64,000 bases of DNA from the NCBI RefSeq assembly GCF_038002765.1, contig NZ_JBBODE010000001.1, positions 2,046,001 through 2,110,000 on the forward strand. The letters are read 5' to 3'. Source of the stretch: Peribacillus sp. FSL H8-0477. GTDB taxonomy: Bacteria > Bacillota > Bacilli > Bacillales > DSM-1321. Below, piece after piece: positions 51,188-60,287 of the stretch. The notes below the pieces were generated by a model. The model was not told the DNA's origin. It saw only the letters and a program-made list of their open reading frames with translations, and did not search any database. The translations under genes were made by a program, and so were the position numbers. Within the stretch, counting starts at the first letter, position 1. Each line of letters begins with the position of its first letter.

Positions 51188-51781
51188 TTACGTACAATGT
51201 TTATTCTCTTCAAGATCTTTATAAACTGCGCGCTCTCCGCCAATCAATTTAGGACGGGTCTTTGCCATCGTGACATGAGCCGAACCGATCTCCTTAATAG
51301 AGACTCTGATTGGAACGGCAACCTGTTTCAGATGCATTCCAATAAAGGTGTCGCCAATATCAATTCCTGCATCAGCTTGTATCTGTTCGACTACAACTGG
51401 ATCGTTAAACCGTCGGTATGCGTATGCTGCCATGGCCCCTCCTGCTGTTCGGACTGGGATGACTGACACGATACCGTAGTTTTTTCGTTCAGCCGTTTCA
51501 CGTTCTACTACAATTGCCCGGTTTAAATGTTCACAGCATTGAAACGCGAGGTCGATTTTTGTCTTACTCTGCAGATCGGACAGTTCATCAAAAATAATTC
51601 CAGCTACTTTATCCGTCCCCGCGCTGCCGATTTGTTCACCAATCACTTCACTTGTACTGCAGCCAATAATCAGCAGCTGTTTTTCTCTAAGCTGGGCTTC
51701 ATTTTGGAATTCCTGTACTAAAGTGTTCAAGTGATTTTTCCATATTGTAAGTTCCGTTTTTAAAGAAGTTTCTATTGTCAT
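51188..51781 (-). CDS. ywlG: YwlG family protein (TIGR01440-type)
   Basis: A 197-residue cytoplasmic protein of the conserved YwlG family, function unknown. [19 protein letters not shown] near residue 42 and [19 protein letters not shown] near 85 are typical. The Cys/His pair in CCEHLNRA hints at a metal or catalytic site, but that is inference. ATG 51781 has AGGAAGG about 13 bases upstream; a TTG four codons earlier abuts that site. It lies between rpiB and glyA, as in B. subtilis. Confidence 0.88.
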   Translation of the reverse strand: MTIETSLKTELTIWKNHLNTLVQEFQNEAQLREKQLLIIGCSTSEVIGEQIGSAGTDKVAGIIFDELSDLQSKTKIDLAFQCCEHLNRAIVVERETAERKNYGIVSVIPVRTAGGAMAAYAYRRFNDPVVVEQIQADAGIDIGDTFIGMHLKQVAVPIRVSIKEIGSAHVTMAKTRPKLIGGERAVYKDLEENKHCT

Positions 51782-51811
51782 AAAAGACAGCAACCCTTCC
51801 TATTACAGATC

Positions 51812-52258
51812 CTAGTTATTTTGTTCTTCGTATTCTGTGATTTTGCCGATTCGATTGGCGTGACGTCCACCTTCAAAATCAGATGTCAGCCAAGCTTTTG
51901 CAATCTCTCTTGCTAAACCAGGTCCAATAACACGCTCACCCATTGCTAAAACATTACTATCATTATGTTCACGAGTTACTTTAGCTGTAAATACATCATG
52001 AACCAGTGCACATCGGATGCCTTTAACCTTGTTAGCGGATATACTCATACCAATGCCGGTGCCGCAAATTAAGATCCCGCGGTCAAACTCACCTGAAGCT
52101 ACTTTTTTCGCTACAGGAAGGGCATAGTCTGGATAATCGACTGATGTCGAGCAATTACAGCCAAAGTCCTCATAGCTGATCTCAAGCTCATCGAGTAAAT
52201 TCTTTATTTCTTCACGGAGTTGATTCCCTCCGTGATCAGAAGCAATTGCCACTTTCAT
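51812..52258 (-). CDS. rpiB: Ribose 5-phosphate isomerase B
   Basis: Interconverts ribose 5-phosphate and ribulose 5-phosphate in the pentose phosphate pathway. The 148-residue protein has IASDHGGNQLREEI at the N-terminus, the substrate loop CGTGIGMSISANKV near 65 and HDVFTAKVTREHNDSNVLAMG near 90, with the catalytic Cys in ILICGTG. ATG 52258 with AGGAGG upstream is the family start. RpiB (ywlF) lies here in B. subtilis as well. Confidence 0.95.
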   Translation of the reverse strand: MKVAIASDHGGNQLREEIKNLLDELEISYEDFGCNCSTSVDYPDYALPVAKKVASGEFDRGILICGTGIGMSISANKVKGIRCALVHDVFTAKVTREHNDSNVLAMGERVIGPGLAREIAKAWLTSDFEGGRHANRIGKITEYEEQNN

Positions 52259-52392
52259 GATAAATTTCCTCCTCATAATAGCTATAATCGTATCTTTATT
52301 GTGTCACAAAAAACAGCAAAGATAAAGCCGTCTGAGCAGATTGATTCTTGAATTCAGTCTGGTAAGATTCTACAGGTATTCCCAACATAATT

Positions 52393-53685
52393 TTACACCT
52401 GAAAACGCACGATCGTTTGCTTTAACTTGTCCGCTTGTCCTTTTAATTCATGGACTAGTTGATCGACTTGTTCAATAACCTGTGTCTGTTCCTGAGTGGC
52501 GGACGTGACTTCTTCAGCCCCTGCTGAAGTCTCTTCAGCAATCGCTGCAACTTCCTGTGACTGATGAGACGTTTCATGAATGCTATCCATCTGACGGCTG
52601 ACAAGTTGAGTGATCTCCCGAACATCATTAACCACATGATGAACCGCTATTGTCACTTCCTCTATGGCTGCATTTGTTTCTGCACCTTTTTTCGCTTCTT
52701 GATTAGCTGAAGTCACTTGGTCGCTGATTTGTTGAACCATTCCCTGTACATCTGATTGTATGGTCTGAATCAAATCGGATATTCCCTTCACAGCATTCGC
52801 ACTTTCATCAGCAAGCTTTCGCACCTCTTCTGCGACAACCGCAAAGCCCTTACCATGTTCACCAGCTCGAGCCGCTTCAATTGATGCATTTAAGGCTAGT
52901 AAGTTGGTTTGTCCAGCAATATCTCCAACCAGCTGAATAATCCGCTCTACCTTCTTTGCATTTTCCTCCAGGCTTTTCACCGCTTGCAGCGACTCACGAT
53001 TTTCTTCTGCCAACAGTTGAATCCCCGAAACCAGCGAATTTATTACATCTTTACTTTTCTCCAGTTCTGAAACCATTACATGGGAAGTCTCAGCGGAGCT
53101 ATTTGCTTTTCTCTGCACTTCTTGGGCAATCCGTATAACATCCTCGACCGATTCAGCTGTATTCTGAATGGATACTGCCGAACTATCTGCACCTTGAGAT
53201 ATTTCCTCAATCGTACGGTAGATCGTTTCTGCCTGTTCAGCAGCATGAGACGACTTACTTGAAATGTGAATTACTTTTTCATTGGTTTCTGTAAAGTTCT
53301 CATCAATGGTGTTGACCATTTCCCGTAAGTTCGCCAGCATTAAATTGAATGCCTTGCCAAGAGCGCGAATTTCATCGTCAGTTTTTGAAACGTCTACATC
53401 TTCCCTAATATCCCCGACGGCTGCCTTTAACGCGACCTTTTCAAGTCTTCGAAGCGGATTAATAATCAATCCAGCCGCAAAAAAGGCCAGGACGCTCGAC
53501 CAAATGATACCAAGCAATAACGTACCAAAAGCAAACGCCGTCTCATTCCATTCACTAAAAAACAGTGGATATACCAAATAGATACATAGAGCACTTGTTG
53601 TATACGTAATTAATGCTAAAGCAGTTATAAACAGCACAAGTTTCTTTCGCAGCCCAAATTTATAGTGTGTCTTTTTTTCTCCCAA
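52393..53685 (-). CDS. Methyl-accepting chemotaxis protein without extracellular sensor domain
   Basis: A membrane chemoreceptor of 430 residues. Two membrane helices at about 15-37 and 46-70 are joined by only a few residues, so there is almost no extracytoplasmic part; sensing must occur in the membrane or cytoplasm. A HAMP domain covers about 71-123. The MA signalling domain follows, with the CheA/CheW-binding tip [20 protein letters not shown] near 255-275. Start TTG 53685 has GGGGG 8 bases upstream. It follows ywlE by 23 bases and may share its transcript; no SigD promoter was found nearby. Confidence 0.92.
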   Translation of the reverse strand: MGEKKTHYKFGLRKKLVLFITALALITYTTSALCIYLVYPLFFSEWNETAFAFGTLLLGIIWSSVLAFFAAGLIINPLRRLEKVALKAAVGDIREDVDVSKTDDEIRALGKAFNLMLANLREMVNTIDENFTETNEKVIHISSKSSHAAEQAETIYRTIEEISQGADSSAVSIQNTAESVEDVIRIAQEVQRKANSSAETSHVMVSELEKSKDVINSLVSGIQLLAEENRESLQAVKSLEENAKKVERIIQLVGDIAGQTNLLALNASIEAARAGEHGKGFAVVAEEVRKLADESANAVKGISDLIQTIQSDVQGMVQQISDQVTSANQEAKKGAETNAAIEEVTIAVHHVVNDVREITQLVSRQMDSIHETSHQSQEVAAIAEETSAGAEEVTSATQEQTQVIEQVDQLVHELKGQADKLKQTIVRFQV

Positions 53686-53708
53686 TTTCTAATCCCCCTG
53701 TTACTTTC

Positions 53709-54152
53709 CTATTCTCTCAACTTTCTTATCAGCCCATCAATCAACCCGTCTAGTTCATGGAAGGTTTGTTTATATCGTTCAACTGAGCCTCCAAATGGAT
53801 CGATCACATCTCGGTTAACCTGATCACTTGTTACAAATTCTTTTAAGGTGAAGGTCTTATCCATAGCACGCGGATATGCGTTCATGATCAGTACTTTATG
53901 ACTTTCTGTCATCGTCAAAATATGTGTTGCCCACTCAATTTCAGTGTCGGTTAGAAGCTGCGATGAGTGCACATGCTCAAGACTATTCTGCTTCATAACC
54001 TTTTTAGCATGACTAGACGCATCCTGACCCGTATCAGCATACACACCAGCGGACTTTACTTCGATTTCTGGAAGTTGTTTATGTTTTAAAATCGCTTCGG
54101 CCATAGGGCTTCGACACGTATTCCCAGTGCAGACAAATAGGACTCTATACAT
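53709..54152 (-). CDS. ywlE: Protein-arginine phosphatase YwlE
   Basis: Low-molecular-weight phosphatase family, 147 residues. The P-loop is CTGNTCRSPMAEA: catalytic Cys8 and the Thr at position 11 that selects phosphoarginine over phosphotyrosine in YwlE. The general acid Asp is in VIDPFGGS near residue 118. YwlE reverses McsB arginine phosphorylation that tags proteins for ClpCP. AGGAGGG precedes ATG 54152. It lies between mntP and the mcp gene. Confidence 0.94.
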   Translation of the reverse strand: MYRVLFVCTGNTCRSPMAEAILKHKQLPEIEVKSAGVYADTGQDASSHAKKVMKQNSLEHVHSSQLLTDTEIEWATHILTMTESHKVLIMNAYPRAMDKTFTLKEFVTSDQVNRDVIDPFGGSVERYKQTFHELDGLIDGLIRKLRE

Positions 54153-54305
54153 TCTAAAACCCTCCTTTCTACGACTTTATACTAGTTTTATCTCCTATTC
54201 ACTTACTATACATATCGACCATAAAAGAGAAAAATCAAACGCTTTCTTACATTTAATACAAAATTATATTTGAGACAGAATAAAAAGTAAGGGGGAAGCA
54301 CAAAA

Positions 54306-54330
54306 AAACAAGCAAAACCCATGCTTGTTT
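54306..54330 (-). terminator. Terminator of mntP
   Basis: AAACAAGCA and TGCTTGTTT (54322-54330 and 54306-54314) pair exactly over 9 bp with a 7-base loop, flanked by A and T runs. It lies about 50 bases after the mntP stop codon. Confidence 0.85.
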
Positions 54331-54382
54331 TTTTTGTGTATGATCATTATATATTCTTAGAAATCAAACTGGCTATAGCTAG

Positions 54383-54937
54383 CTATATGGAAAAAAGAAG
54401 TTTAAGACCAAAAGCAAATAGAACGCTTCCGCCAAGTAATTCGCTATACACACCTAAATACCCTTGAACCTTTCTGCCAATCAGCAAACCCAGCCAGGTT
54501 AAAATCGTTGCAGCTATCCCAAAGCACATAACGGTCACAATTGTCCGGGCACCATAAATCCCAAGGGAAAGTCCGACCGAAAAGCTATCGAGACTGACGC
54601 TCAGCGCAAATAGAAGCAGGCCTGGTCCTATAGGAGCAAGTAATGGACCATCCCCTTCTCTCAAAGCCGAAATAAACATTTGAATACCTAGAAAAAGGAG
54701 TAAAAATCCACCGGCATAATTAGCAAAGACACCGAATTGACCTGAAATAAACCGGCCGGCAGCCATCCCGGCAATCGGCATTAATATATGAAAAAATCCG
54801 ACTGTCAGGCCAATAAAAAATATCTGACGCATCCGGAGCTTGAACATTCCCATTCCAAGCCCAATTGAAAAGGCATCCATTCCTAAGGCAAATGCCATGA
54901 TCAGTAATGTGACAAGTTCTCCAGCGGCTGATTCCAA
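54383..54937 (-). CDS. mntP: Manganese efflux pump MntP
   Basis: A six-helix membrane exporter of 184 residues. The two conserved acidic motifs of the family are seen: [14 protein letters not shown] near residue 17 and [14 protein letters not shown] near 114, an inverted repeat pair with the metal-binding Asp. The likely start is TTG 54937, 6-7 bases after GGGGAGGGG; the longer frame from ATG 54958 would bury that site. It lies just downstream of ywlC. A 12-bp perfect hairpin abuts the ribosome-binding site. Confidence 0.92.
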   Translation of the reverse strand: MESAAGELVTLLIMAFALGMDAFSIGLGMGMFKLRMRQIFFIGLTVGFFHILMPIAGMAAGRFISGQFGVFANYAGGFLLLFLGIQMFISALREGDGPLLAPIGPGLLLFALSVSLDSFSVGLSLGIYGARTIVTVMCFGIAATILTWLGLLIGRKVQGYLGVYSELLGGSVLFAFGLKLLFSI

Positions 54938-54951
54938 ACAATTCCCCTCCC

Positions 54952-54983
54952 CGGACATGCATATATCATGTTATGCATGTCCG
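54952..54983 (-). promoter_or_regulatory. Perfect hairpin directly upstream of the mntP ribosome-binding site
   Basis: CGGACATGCATA (54952-54963) and TATGCATGTCCG (54972-54983) are exact 12-bp inverted repeats with an 8-base loop. On the minus strand the stem ends at the GGGGAGGGG of mntP. No T run follows, so it does not look like a terminator. It may stabilise the downstream message or act as an operator. Confidence 0.55.
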
Positions 54984-55006
54984 AAAAAGAATAGAAGAAA
55001 AGAAAT

Positions 55007-56050
55007 CTATTCGCTGATGATTTGGTGACCCGCAGCTTTTTCTAAACGATTCATGATTGCTTCACCAATACCGGCATCCGGAAAGCTTTCACTTAAAATT
55101 AAATCCACGTCAAGTTCATCAAATGCTCGCAGCGTATCATACAAACCCGCAGCAACTGTTTTTAAGTCCGCCAAGCTTCCCGGACATATTATCCAATCTG
55201 CGTCATAGGCTTGTTCGTGCTCTTTTGCTGCTAAGACCGCTACCTTCATACCCGCTGCTCTTTTTTCATTTACCAACTGCTGTAAAAAAGCTTGATCTCC
55301 TTTAACAAGCACTAAGGGAGCTTTTGGTGCGTAGTGAGTATATTTCATACCTGGAGATTTCGGTACAGCCGATGTTTGTTTCAAGGCAGCATCTTGAGTA
55401 ACCGGTCCAATCACGGACTCAATTTCTTCTCTAGTAATGCCCCCGGGACGGAAAATAACGGGCATGCTTTCTGTACAATCAATAACCGTCGACTCAACAC
55501 CTACTCCAGTTGGTCCACCATCGACAATCCCGGCAATTCTTCCATTTAAATCATCGTGAACATGACCCGCCGTAGTTGGACTTGGTTTCCCCGAGGTATT
55601 CGCACTCGGAGCCGCAATCGGCAATCCACTCGCACTGATTAAACTAAGTGCAACCGGGTGGTCAGGCATCCGAACCCCCACTGTATCTAACCCTGCCGTA
55701 ACCAAATCGGATAAGACGTTTGGCTTTTTTTCAAAAATGATCGTTAACGGCCCCGGCCAGAAGTGGTTCATCAGTTTCTTCGCTTTTTCCGGTATTACCG
55801 CTGCAATGTCGTGCAATTGTTCAACGGAAGCAATGTGGACAATCAATGGATTATCACTCGGACGTCCTTTTGCTTTGAATATTTTTTGGACCGCTTCATC
55901 GCTCTGAGCATTTGCTCCTAGTCCATAAACGGTCTCTGTTGGGAAAGCAATAACCTCATTTTTTCTTAACTTATCTGCAGGCTGTGCGATTTGTGGATAA
56001 CTTTTAAGATTATCCACATTCTTATCCACTAACCAGAGTTTTGTTTCCAC
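55007..56050 (-). CDS. ywlC: L-threonylcarbamoyladenylate synthase YwlC
   Basis: Makes threonylcarbamoyl-AMP from threonine, bicarbonate and ATP for t6A modification of ANN-decoding tRNAs. The 347-residue protein is the long Sua5 form: a YrdC catalytic domain (NEVIAFPTETVYGLGANA near residue 33, KGRPSDNPLIVHI near 62) plus a C-terminal Sua5 domain joined by PKSPGMKYTHYAPKAPL. The start is GTG 56050 (VETKLWLVDK) with AAGGTG upstream; the open frame extends 14 codons further. Three DnaA boxes lie inside its first 20 codons. Confidence 0.95.
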   Translation of the reverse strand: METKLWLVDKNVDNLKSYPQIAQPADKLRKNEVIAFPTETVYGLGANAQSDEAVQKIFKAKGRPSDNPLIVHIASVEQLHDIAAVIPEKAKKLMNHFWPGPLTIIFEKKPNVLSDLVTAGLDTVGVRMPDHPVALSLISASGLPIAAPSANTSGKPSPTTAGHVHDDLNGRIAGIVDGGPTGVGVESTVIDCTESMPVIFRPGGITREEIESVIGPVTQDAALKQTSAVPKSPGMKYTHYAPKAPLVLVKGDQAFLQQLVNEKRAAGMKVAVLAAKEHEQAYDADWIICPGSLADLKTVAAGLYDTLRAFDELDVDLILSESFPDAGIGEAIMNRLEKAAGHQIISE

Positions 56051-56219
56051 TATAAACACCTTCACTCTTCTTGTTGGTTTTTTATTCGACAAATTCAGCT
56101 ATCATCCGTGTTTTTCAAAAATTCTTCTTTGAAAGTATAAAAGAACTAAAAAAAGAAAACAAGTGTTATCCACAAATTGTGGATAACACTTGTTAAACTG
56201 TGGATAAATATGTGGATAG
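55992..56219. promoter_or_regulatory. Cluster of seven DnaA-box sequences at ywlC
   Basis: TTATCCACA or its complement occurs at 55992-56000, 56010-56018, 56166-56174, 56178-56186 and 56199-56207, with one-base variants at 56022-56030 (TTATCCACT) and 56211-56219 (TGTGGATAG). The first three are inside ywlC, the rest upstream. B. subtilis has DnaA-binding clusters outside oriC that limit initiation, and ywlC is one of the loci reported by DnaA ChIP, so the site seems conserved. Confidence 0.85.
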
Positions 56220-56229
56220 AATTACGTTT

Positions 56230-56673
56230 TTAGAGAATTCTGTGCATAAATTGGCAATTTTCTAGTTTTTTAAGCTTTTCCACATGTGGAGAACTTTTTA
56301 TTTCTTCTGGAAGCTGTTTGATTTCTGCTTCCGTAAAACCGAAGGACTTAAAAAATTGAATCGATGATATTTTATCCGTTGCCATGTATACGGACTCTAA
56401 TTTATGCATACTAGCTGATACGAGCAAGTGCTCAATTAAGAACGGGATTTTTTCTTTAGGAAAAGAACTAGCAAAAACGCATGAACGGAGCAACCCGTAT
56501 TTACCACATGGTATTAGTCCAGCTGCTCCTATTAAACGACCGTTTTGGTTTTTCGCGACTAGATAATAATCATACTGATTAGGCACTTCTTCCACATTCA
56601 ATTTGGCTGAACCTAGAAACTCAATTAGTTCATCCACGTCTTCTTCACTTGCCTGCAAAAAAACAGCTGACAT
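56230..56673 (-). CDS. ywlB: GNAT-family N-acetyltransferase (YwlB-like)
   Basis: A 147-residue protein of the GCN5-related acetyltransferase fold. AAGLIPCGKYGLLRSCVFAS near residue 50 corresponds to the central beta strands, and QFFKSFGFTEAEI near 105 is the typical C-terminal helix and strand. The canonical acetyl-CoA P-loop (Q/R-x-x-G-x-G/A) is not obvious; SFPKEKIPFLI sits where it is expected, so activity is uncertain. Position next to ywlC matches B. subtilis YwlB. Its 3' end adjoins the DnaA-box cluster. Confidence 0.8.
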   Translation of the reverse strand: MSAVFLQASEEDVDELIEFLGSAKLNVEEVPNQYDYYLVAKNQNGRLIGAAGLIPCGKYGLLRSCVFASSFPKEKIPFLIEHLLVSASMHKLESVYMATDKISSIQFFKSFGFTEAEIKQLPEEIKSSPHVEKLKKLENCQFMHRIL

Positions 56674-56730
56674 CCAATCCGCTCCTTTTCTTTCTTACTA
56701 GCGTATGAATAGGAGACGAAACTAGAACGA

Positions 56731-57489
56731 TTAAAAGAGATTCGTAAATAATTCTGCAAAGAAAGATTTCACGACAACTGGTGACTCTTCCTCACCAGTA
56801 TATACATCAACAGCGGCCACATCGTCTGCGTCACTATCTTCTTCAACTATTTCAGGTTCACTCTCTGATTCTTCATCTGCAGCTTGAGTCGTTTCTTCTG
56901 TAATCTCAACAGGAGTTTCCTTCGATTCAACTGGAGCCTGCACGGATGTGTCTGTCTCATCAACGAAAGGAGTCTGACTGACAGCTGTTCCATTTGAAAA
57001 ATCTAAGAAGCAAAGAGGTGGAAACAATACACACCACCAGTTAGCCCCTTCACCGGCACCAAGCGTGATGACAATTGCTTCATAAACACCTGCAGGATAC
57101 AAATACTGACCATATAGCTTAGTCGGAAAGTCCGCTTTTCCAAATTCAACTGTGACTGACTGACTAAGACCTTCACGTTTGACTACTTCTTCTGCTGTCG
57201 CTTGAATCTCAGGAAGATGGCTGGTAATCACCTTTCGTGCTTCATCAATAGAGGTAAGATTTTGTACCCATGCTGTAATATCTTGATTCACTTCATCCCG
57301 AATTAACCGTTTTACAGCTTGGTCATCCTGTTCATCACTATTGGCTAATATTCTAAGTCTGATGGCTTCATTAGGTATAGTAACGGCTGCTTGTGCATCG
57401 ACGCTTTCAACCTTCGGTGTATATAAACTTAAAATTGTTCCACAAGTAAGTAATAATAAGTAAAATAAGGCCAGATATTTTTTGTTCAA
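56731..57489 (-). CDS. spoIIR: Stage II sporulation protein R (SpoIIR)
   Basis: A forespore-made secreted signal that triggers the SpoIIGA protease in the mother cell, releasing active SigE. The 252-residue protein has a signal peptide (about 1-25), RLRILANSDEQDDQAVKRLI near 44, and WWCVLFPPLCFLD near 150, all typical. The C-terminal ~75 residues are acidic and low-complexity, making it longer than B. subtilis SpoIIR (about 224). Start TTG 57489 follows GGGGGAGA. A consensus SigF promoter lies 23-53 bases upstream. Confidence 0.94.
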   Translation of the reverse strand: MNKKYLALFYLLLLTCGTILSLYTPKVESVDAQAAVTIPNEAIRLRILANSDEQDDQAVKRLIRDEVNQDITAWVQNLTSIDEARKVITSHLPEIQATAEEVVKREGLSQSVTVEFGKADFPTKLYGQYLYPAGVYEAIVITLGAGEGANWWCVLFPPLCFLDFSNGTAVSQTPFVDETDTSVQAPVESKETPVEITEETTQAADEESESEPEIVEEDSDADDVAAVDVYTGEEESPVVVKSFFAELFTNLF

Positions 57490-57511
57490 TTTTCTCTCCC
57501 CCTCACAAAAA

Positions 57512-57542
57512 ATAGTCTCGCCATATTCTCTCTATCTTAAAC
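57512..57542 (-). promoter_or_regulatory. SigF promoter of spoIIR
   Basis: On the minus strand GTTTA (57538-57542) and GGCGAGACTAT (57512-57522) are 15 bases apart and fit the SigF consensus GYWTA and GGNRANANTNW at every defined position. spoIIR is SigF-dependent in B. subtilis. The start site would be near 57505. Confidence 0.85.
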
Positions 57543-57555
57543 TAGTAAAAAATAA

Positions 57556-57622
57556 AAAGAGTCGTTCCACGGCTTCGAGAAACCGTACGAATACGGTACT
57601 CAAATCATGAAATCGACTCTTT
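57556..57622 (-). terminator. Terminator after prmC
   Basis: AAAGAGTCG and CGACTCTTT (57614-57622 and 57556-57564) form the outer stem; an inner hairpin ACCGTA-TTCG-TACGGT lies between them. On the minus strand the structure is followed by TTATTTTTT. It begins 5 bases past the prmC stop and lies just upstream of the spoIIR promoter. Confidence 0.8.
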
Positions 57623-57627
57623 TACTT

Positions 57628-58503
57628 TTATTCTTTCAGCTCAGCAAACACCATACGATCTTTTCTGTTAATATCGAACTCCACAGAAACCACTGCATCC
57701 GGAAAAGCAGACTTCAACATTTCTGCAACAGCTTCTCCCTGACCTGCTCCTACTTCAAAGCCAATCAATCCCGGCCGATTTATGACACTTGGTAACTCTG
57801 ACATAAACCGACGATAAAAATCAAGACCGTCTATGCCGGCAAACAAGGCCCGATGCGGTTCATGGCCGGTTACTACAACCGACATTGTTTTCTCGTCTTC
57901 ATCGGGAATATAGGGGGGATTCGAAAGGACAATATCAAAACGGCGGCCCTGACTAATAAACGTTGCTAATAAATCTGCTTCAATAAACTCAACGTCAGCA
58001 TCAAGTCTCTTTGCATTCTCCCTAGCTACATCAAGTGATGCGGGGGCAATATCCGATGCCGTAACACTAAGTTCCGGTTCCTCGAGCTTCATCGTAATCG
58101 CGATGGCACCACTTCCGGTTCCAATGTCCGCTAGGTTTAGATTCTTAAAAGAAAAGATTTTCTTCAGTCTATTTACCGTCTGCTCAATTAATTCTTCCGT
58201 TTCTGGCCTCGGAATCAGTACCTCTTCATTTACTAAGAAGGTTCTTCCGTAAAACTCTTCACTGCCAATTAGGTACTGAACTGGAGTCCCCTCACAATGC
58301 TCCTCTACCTTTTGTTGAAATTCAAACCATATAGACTCATTTACCTCACTTTGTAACTCTGCAAGCAGCTGTGACCTTCCCATACCGAGTATGTGTCTTA
58401 GCAGCAGTTCTCCTGCATTTGCATCCCGCTCATGACTTAGTAAAAAAGAAGAAGCCCACTTCAGGGCTTCATAAACCTTCACGCTGTCTTTATTCTTCTG
58501 CAT
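57628..58503 (-). CDS. prmC: Peptide chain release factor N5-glutamine methyltransferase PrmC
   Basis: Methylates the Gln of the GGQ motif in release factors. The 291-residue protein has an N-terminal helical domain and a SAM-binding Rossmann fold with [13 protein letters not shown] near 115 and the catalytic [12 protein letters not shown] near 183. PRPETEELI near 90 is also diagnostic. ATG 58503 lies inside the end of prfA with a 14-base overlap, so translation is coupled to its substrate's gene. Confidence 0.95.
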   Translation of the reverse strand: MQKNKDSVKVYEALKWASSFLLSHERDANAGELLLRHILGMGRSQLLAELQSEVNESIWFEFQQKVEEHCEGTPVQYLIGSEEFYGRTFLVNEEVLIPRPETEELIEQTVNRLKKIFSFKNLNLADIGTGSGAIAITMKLEEPELSVTASDIAPASLDVARENAKRLDADVEFIEADLLATFISQGRRFDIVLSNPPYIPDEDEKTMSVVVTGHEPHRALFAGIDGLDFYRRFMSELPSVINRPGLIGFEVGAGQGEAVAEMLKSAFPDAVVSVEFDINRKDRMVFAELKE

Positions 58504-59560
58504 TTTGCAATCTCGCTGATTGGTCTGCCACAATTAATGCATCAATGACCTCATCGATTTTACCTTCCATTATCTGATCAAGCTTTTGGATGGTTAGGCC
58601 GATTCTATGATCCGTTACGCGGTTTTGCGGGAAATTGTAAGTACGGATTCGTTCAGAACGGTCGCCTGTTCCTACAGCTTGCTTACGATTCTGGTCATAT
58701 TCAGCTTGAACTTCACGCTGAATCTTATCGTAAACACGGGCACGCAGTACCTTCATTGCTTTTTCTTTATTTTTAATCTGAGATTTTTCATCTTGGCAGG
58801 ATACCACTGTCATTGTAGGAAGGTGAGTTAACCGAACCGCTGACATCGTGGTATTAACACTTTGTCCTCCAGGTCCGCTTGACGTAAACGTGTCTGTCCG
58901 AATATCTTTCTCATGAATATTCACTTCAACTTCTTCAGCCTCAGGAAGCACAGCTACTGTAGCCGTTGAGGTATGAATTCTTCCACCAGATTCCGTTTCT
59001 GGAACACGTTGAACACGGTGAGCACCATTTTCAAATTTAAGCTTTGAAAACGCGCCGTTTCCGTTAACCATAAAGATAATTTCTTTATATCCGCCTAAAC
59101 CTGTAGGATTGGCATCAATCACTTCTGTTTTCCAGCCCTGCACTTCTGCAAACCGGCTGTACATACGATATAGACTACCAGCAAAAAGGGCAGCCTCGTC
59201 ACCACCGGCAGCTCCACGAATTTCGACAATAACGTTTTTGTCATCATTCGGATCTTTTGGAATGAGAAGAATCCGCAGCTTTTCTTCCAATACCTTCATA
59301 TTTTCTTCAAGCTCGTGAACCTCTTCCTTCACCATCTCACGCATGTCAGAATCAAGCTTTTCATCAAGCATCGTTTTCGCTTCTTTAAACTGTTCACGGA
59401 TAATTTTATATTCTTTATAAGCCATAACCGTGTCTTGAATATTGGATTGTTCCTTAGAATATTCTCTAAGCTTGTTATTATCATTAATAACTGCAGGGTC
59501 GCTTAATAATTCATTTAATCTTTCATATCTATCTTCCACTGCCTGTAAACGATCTATCAC
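58490..59560 (-). CDS. prfA: Peptide chain release factor 1
   Basis: Recognises UAA and UAG in the ribosomal A site and triggers peptide release. The 356-residue protein has the codon-recognition PET tripeptide in [12 protein letters not shown] and the GGQ motif in [23 protein letters not shown] 59560 ([19 protein letters not shown]) with GAGGTG upstream is the family start; the open frame continues upstream without support. It overlaps prmC by 14 bases. Confidence 0.97.
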   Translation of the reverse strand: MIDRLQAVEDRYERLNELLSDPAVINDNNKLREYSKEQSNIQDTVMAYKEYKIIREQFKEAKTMLDEKLDSDMREMVKEEVHELEENMKVLEEKLRILLIPKDPNDDKNVIVEIRGAAGGDEAALFAGSLYRMYSRFAEVQGWKTEVIDANPTGLGGYKEIIFMVNGNGAFSKLKFENGAHRVQRVPETESGGRIHTSTATVAVLPEAEEVEVNIHEKDIRTDTFTSSGPGGQSVNTTMSAVRLTHLPTMTVVSCQDEKSQIKNKEKAMKVLRARVYDKIQREVQAEYDQNRKQAVGTGDRSERIRTYNFPQNRVTDHRIGLTIQKLDQIMEGKIDEVIDALIVADQSARLQNAEE

Positions 59561-59726
59561 AATCTTCACCTCATAATTTCCGAGTATCCTTATTCCCACT
59601 CGCTGGGACATTATATACTTGATTGGCCGTTTGGCTTTCAATCCATTTCTTTAATTATAGTATAGGTGAATAAACAACGTCAAAGGCAATGAAATATCCA
59701 TCAGTAAATTTCACCCAAAATATCAA

Positions 59727-60167
59727 TCACATATCAAGCTGTATATTAAAGTTATAACCTGGAATCGTATTTCTTAATAAATTATGGATTCTTATTTTTT
59801 CCTTCTTCCATTCTTCTTTTGAATCGATTTTACCGCGGCTGTCCACTTTTACCGTAATCGTCTCTCCATTCACCCAAACTTGCTTTGCTTCGTATGGTGT
59901 CGTCATCCTTACCACATATTTAACATTCTCGATATCTTCCCCGGTGTCTTGGGAGACAACAGCGGTACTGCGATTATTATTCATACTTTGATCAACCGTA
60001 TGATCTGGATATCGATCATTGTATCGCTGAGAAACATGTCTCGGATTATTAGTCATTTGCTCCATCTCATTACTATCCTGTTTGTCTCCCGCGTTATCAT
60101 TGGAACAGCCAGCAGCCAAAGTGAACATACAGGCTGTTAGCAACCATTTATACTTTTTATTCTTCAT
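59727..60167 (-). CDS. Putative lipoprotein of unknown function
   Basis: A 146-residue protein with a lipoprotein signal peptide ending in LAAGC (Cys21). A polar linker rich in Asn, Asp and Gln is followed by a small domain at about 80-146 with alternating strands (KYVVRMTTPYEAKQVWVNGE, ITVKVDSRG) and a helix (KKEKIRIHNLLRNTI). It loosely resembles the YhcN/YlaJ spore lipoprotein family in size and layout, but I cannot assign it firmly. AGGAGG precedes ATG 60167. It lies between tdk and prfA with no obvious partner. Confidence 0.7.
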   Translation of the reverse strand: MKNKKYKWLLTACMFTLAAGCSNDNAGDKQDSNEMEQMTNNPRHVSQRYNDRYPDHTVDQSMNNNRSTAVVSQDTGEDIENVKYVVRMTTPYEAKQVWVNGETITVKVDSRGKIDSKEEWKKEKIRIHNLLRNTIPGYNFNIQLDM

Positions 60168-60257
60168 GGATGTTTCCTCCTGTTTTTCTTATTTGGCGTT
60201 AGCTTGCCCAAAATAATCAGGAACATCCATATTTTTTTAAAAGAAACAAAAAGAAAA

Positions 60258-60283
60258 AGCCCGAAGACGATAGTCTCCGAACT
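60258..60283 (-). terminator. Terminator of tdk
   Basis: On the minus strand AGTTCGGAGAC and GTCTTCGGGCT pair over 11 bp (including G-U pairs) with a 4-base loop, followed by TTTTTCTTTTT. It begins 4 bases after the tdk stop codon. Confidence 0.82.
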
Positions 60284-60287
60284 TTTT

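Noticed and set aside
54938..55006. yybP-ykoY manganese riboswitch before mntP
   Set aside because: The gap to ywlC is about 70 bases and lacks the paired loops expected of that family; only a simple hairpin is present.
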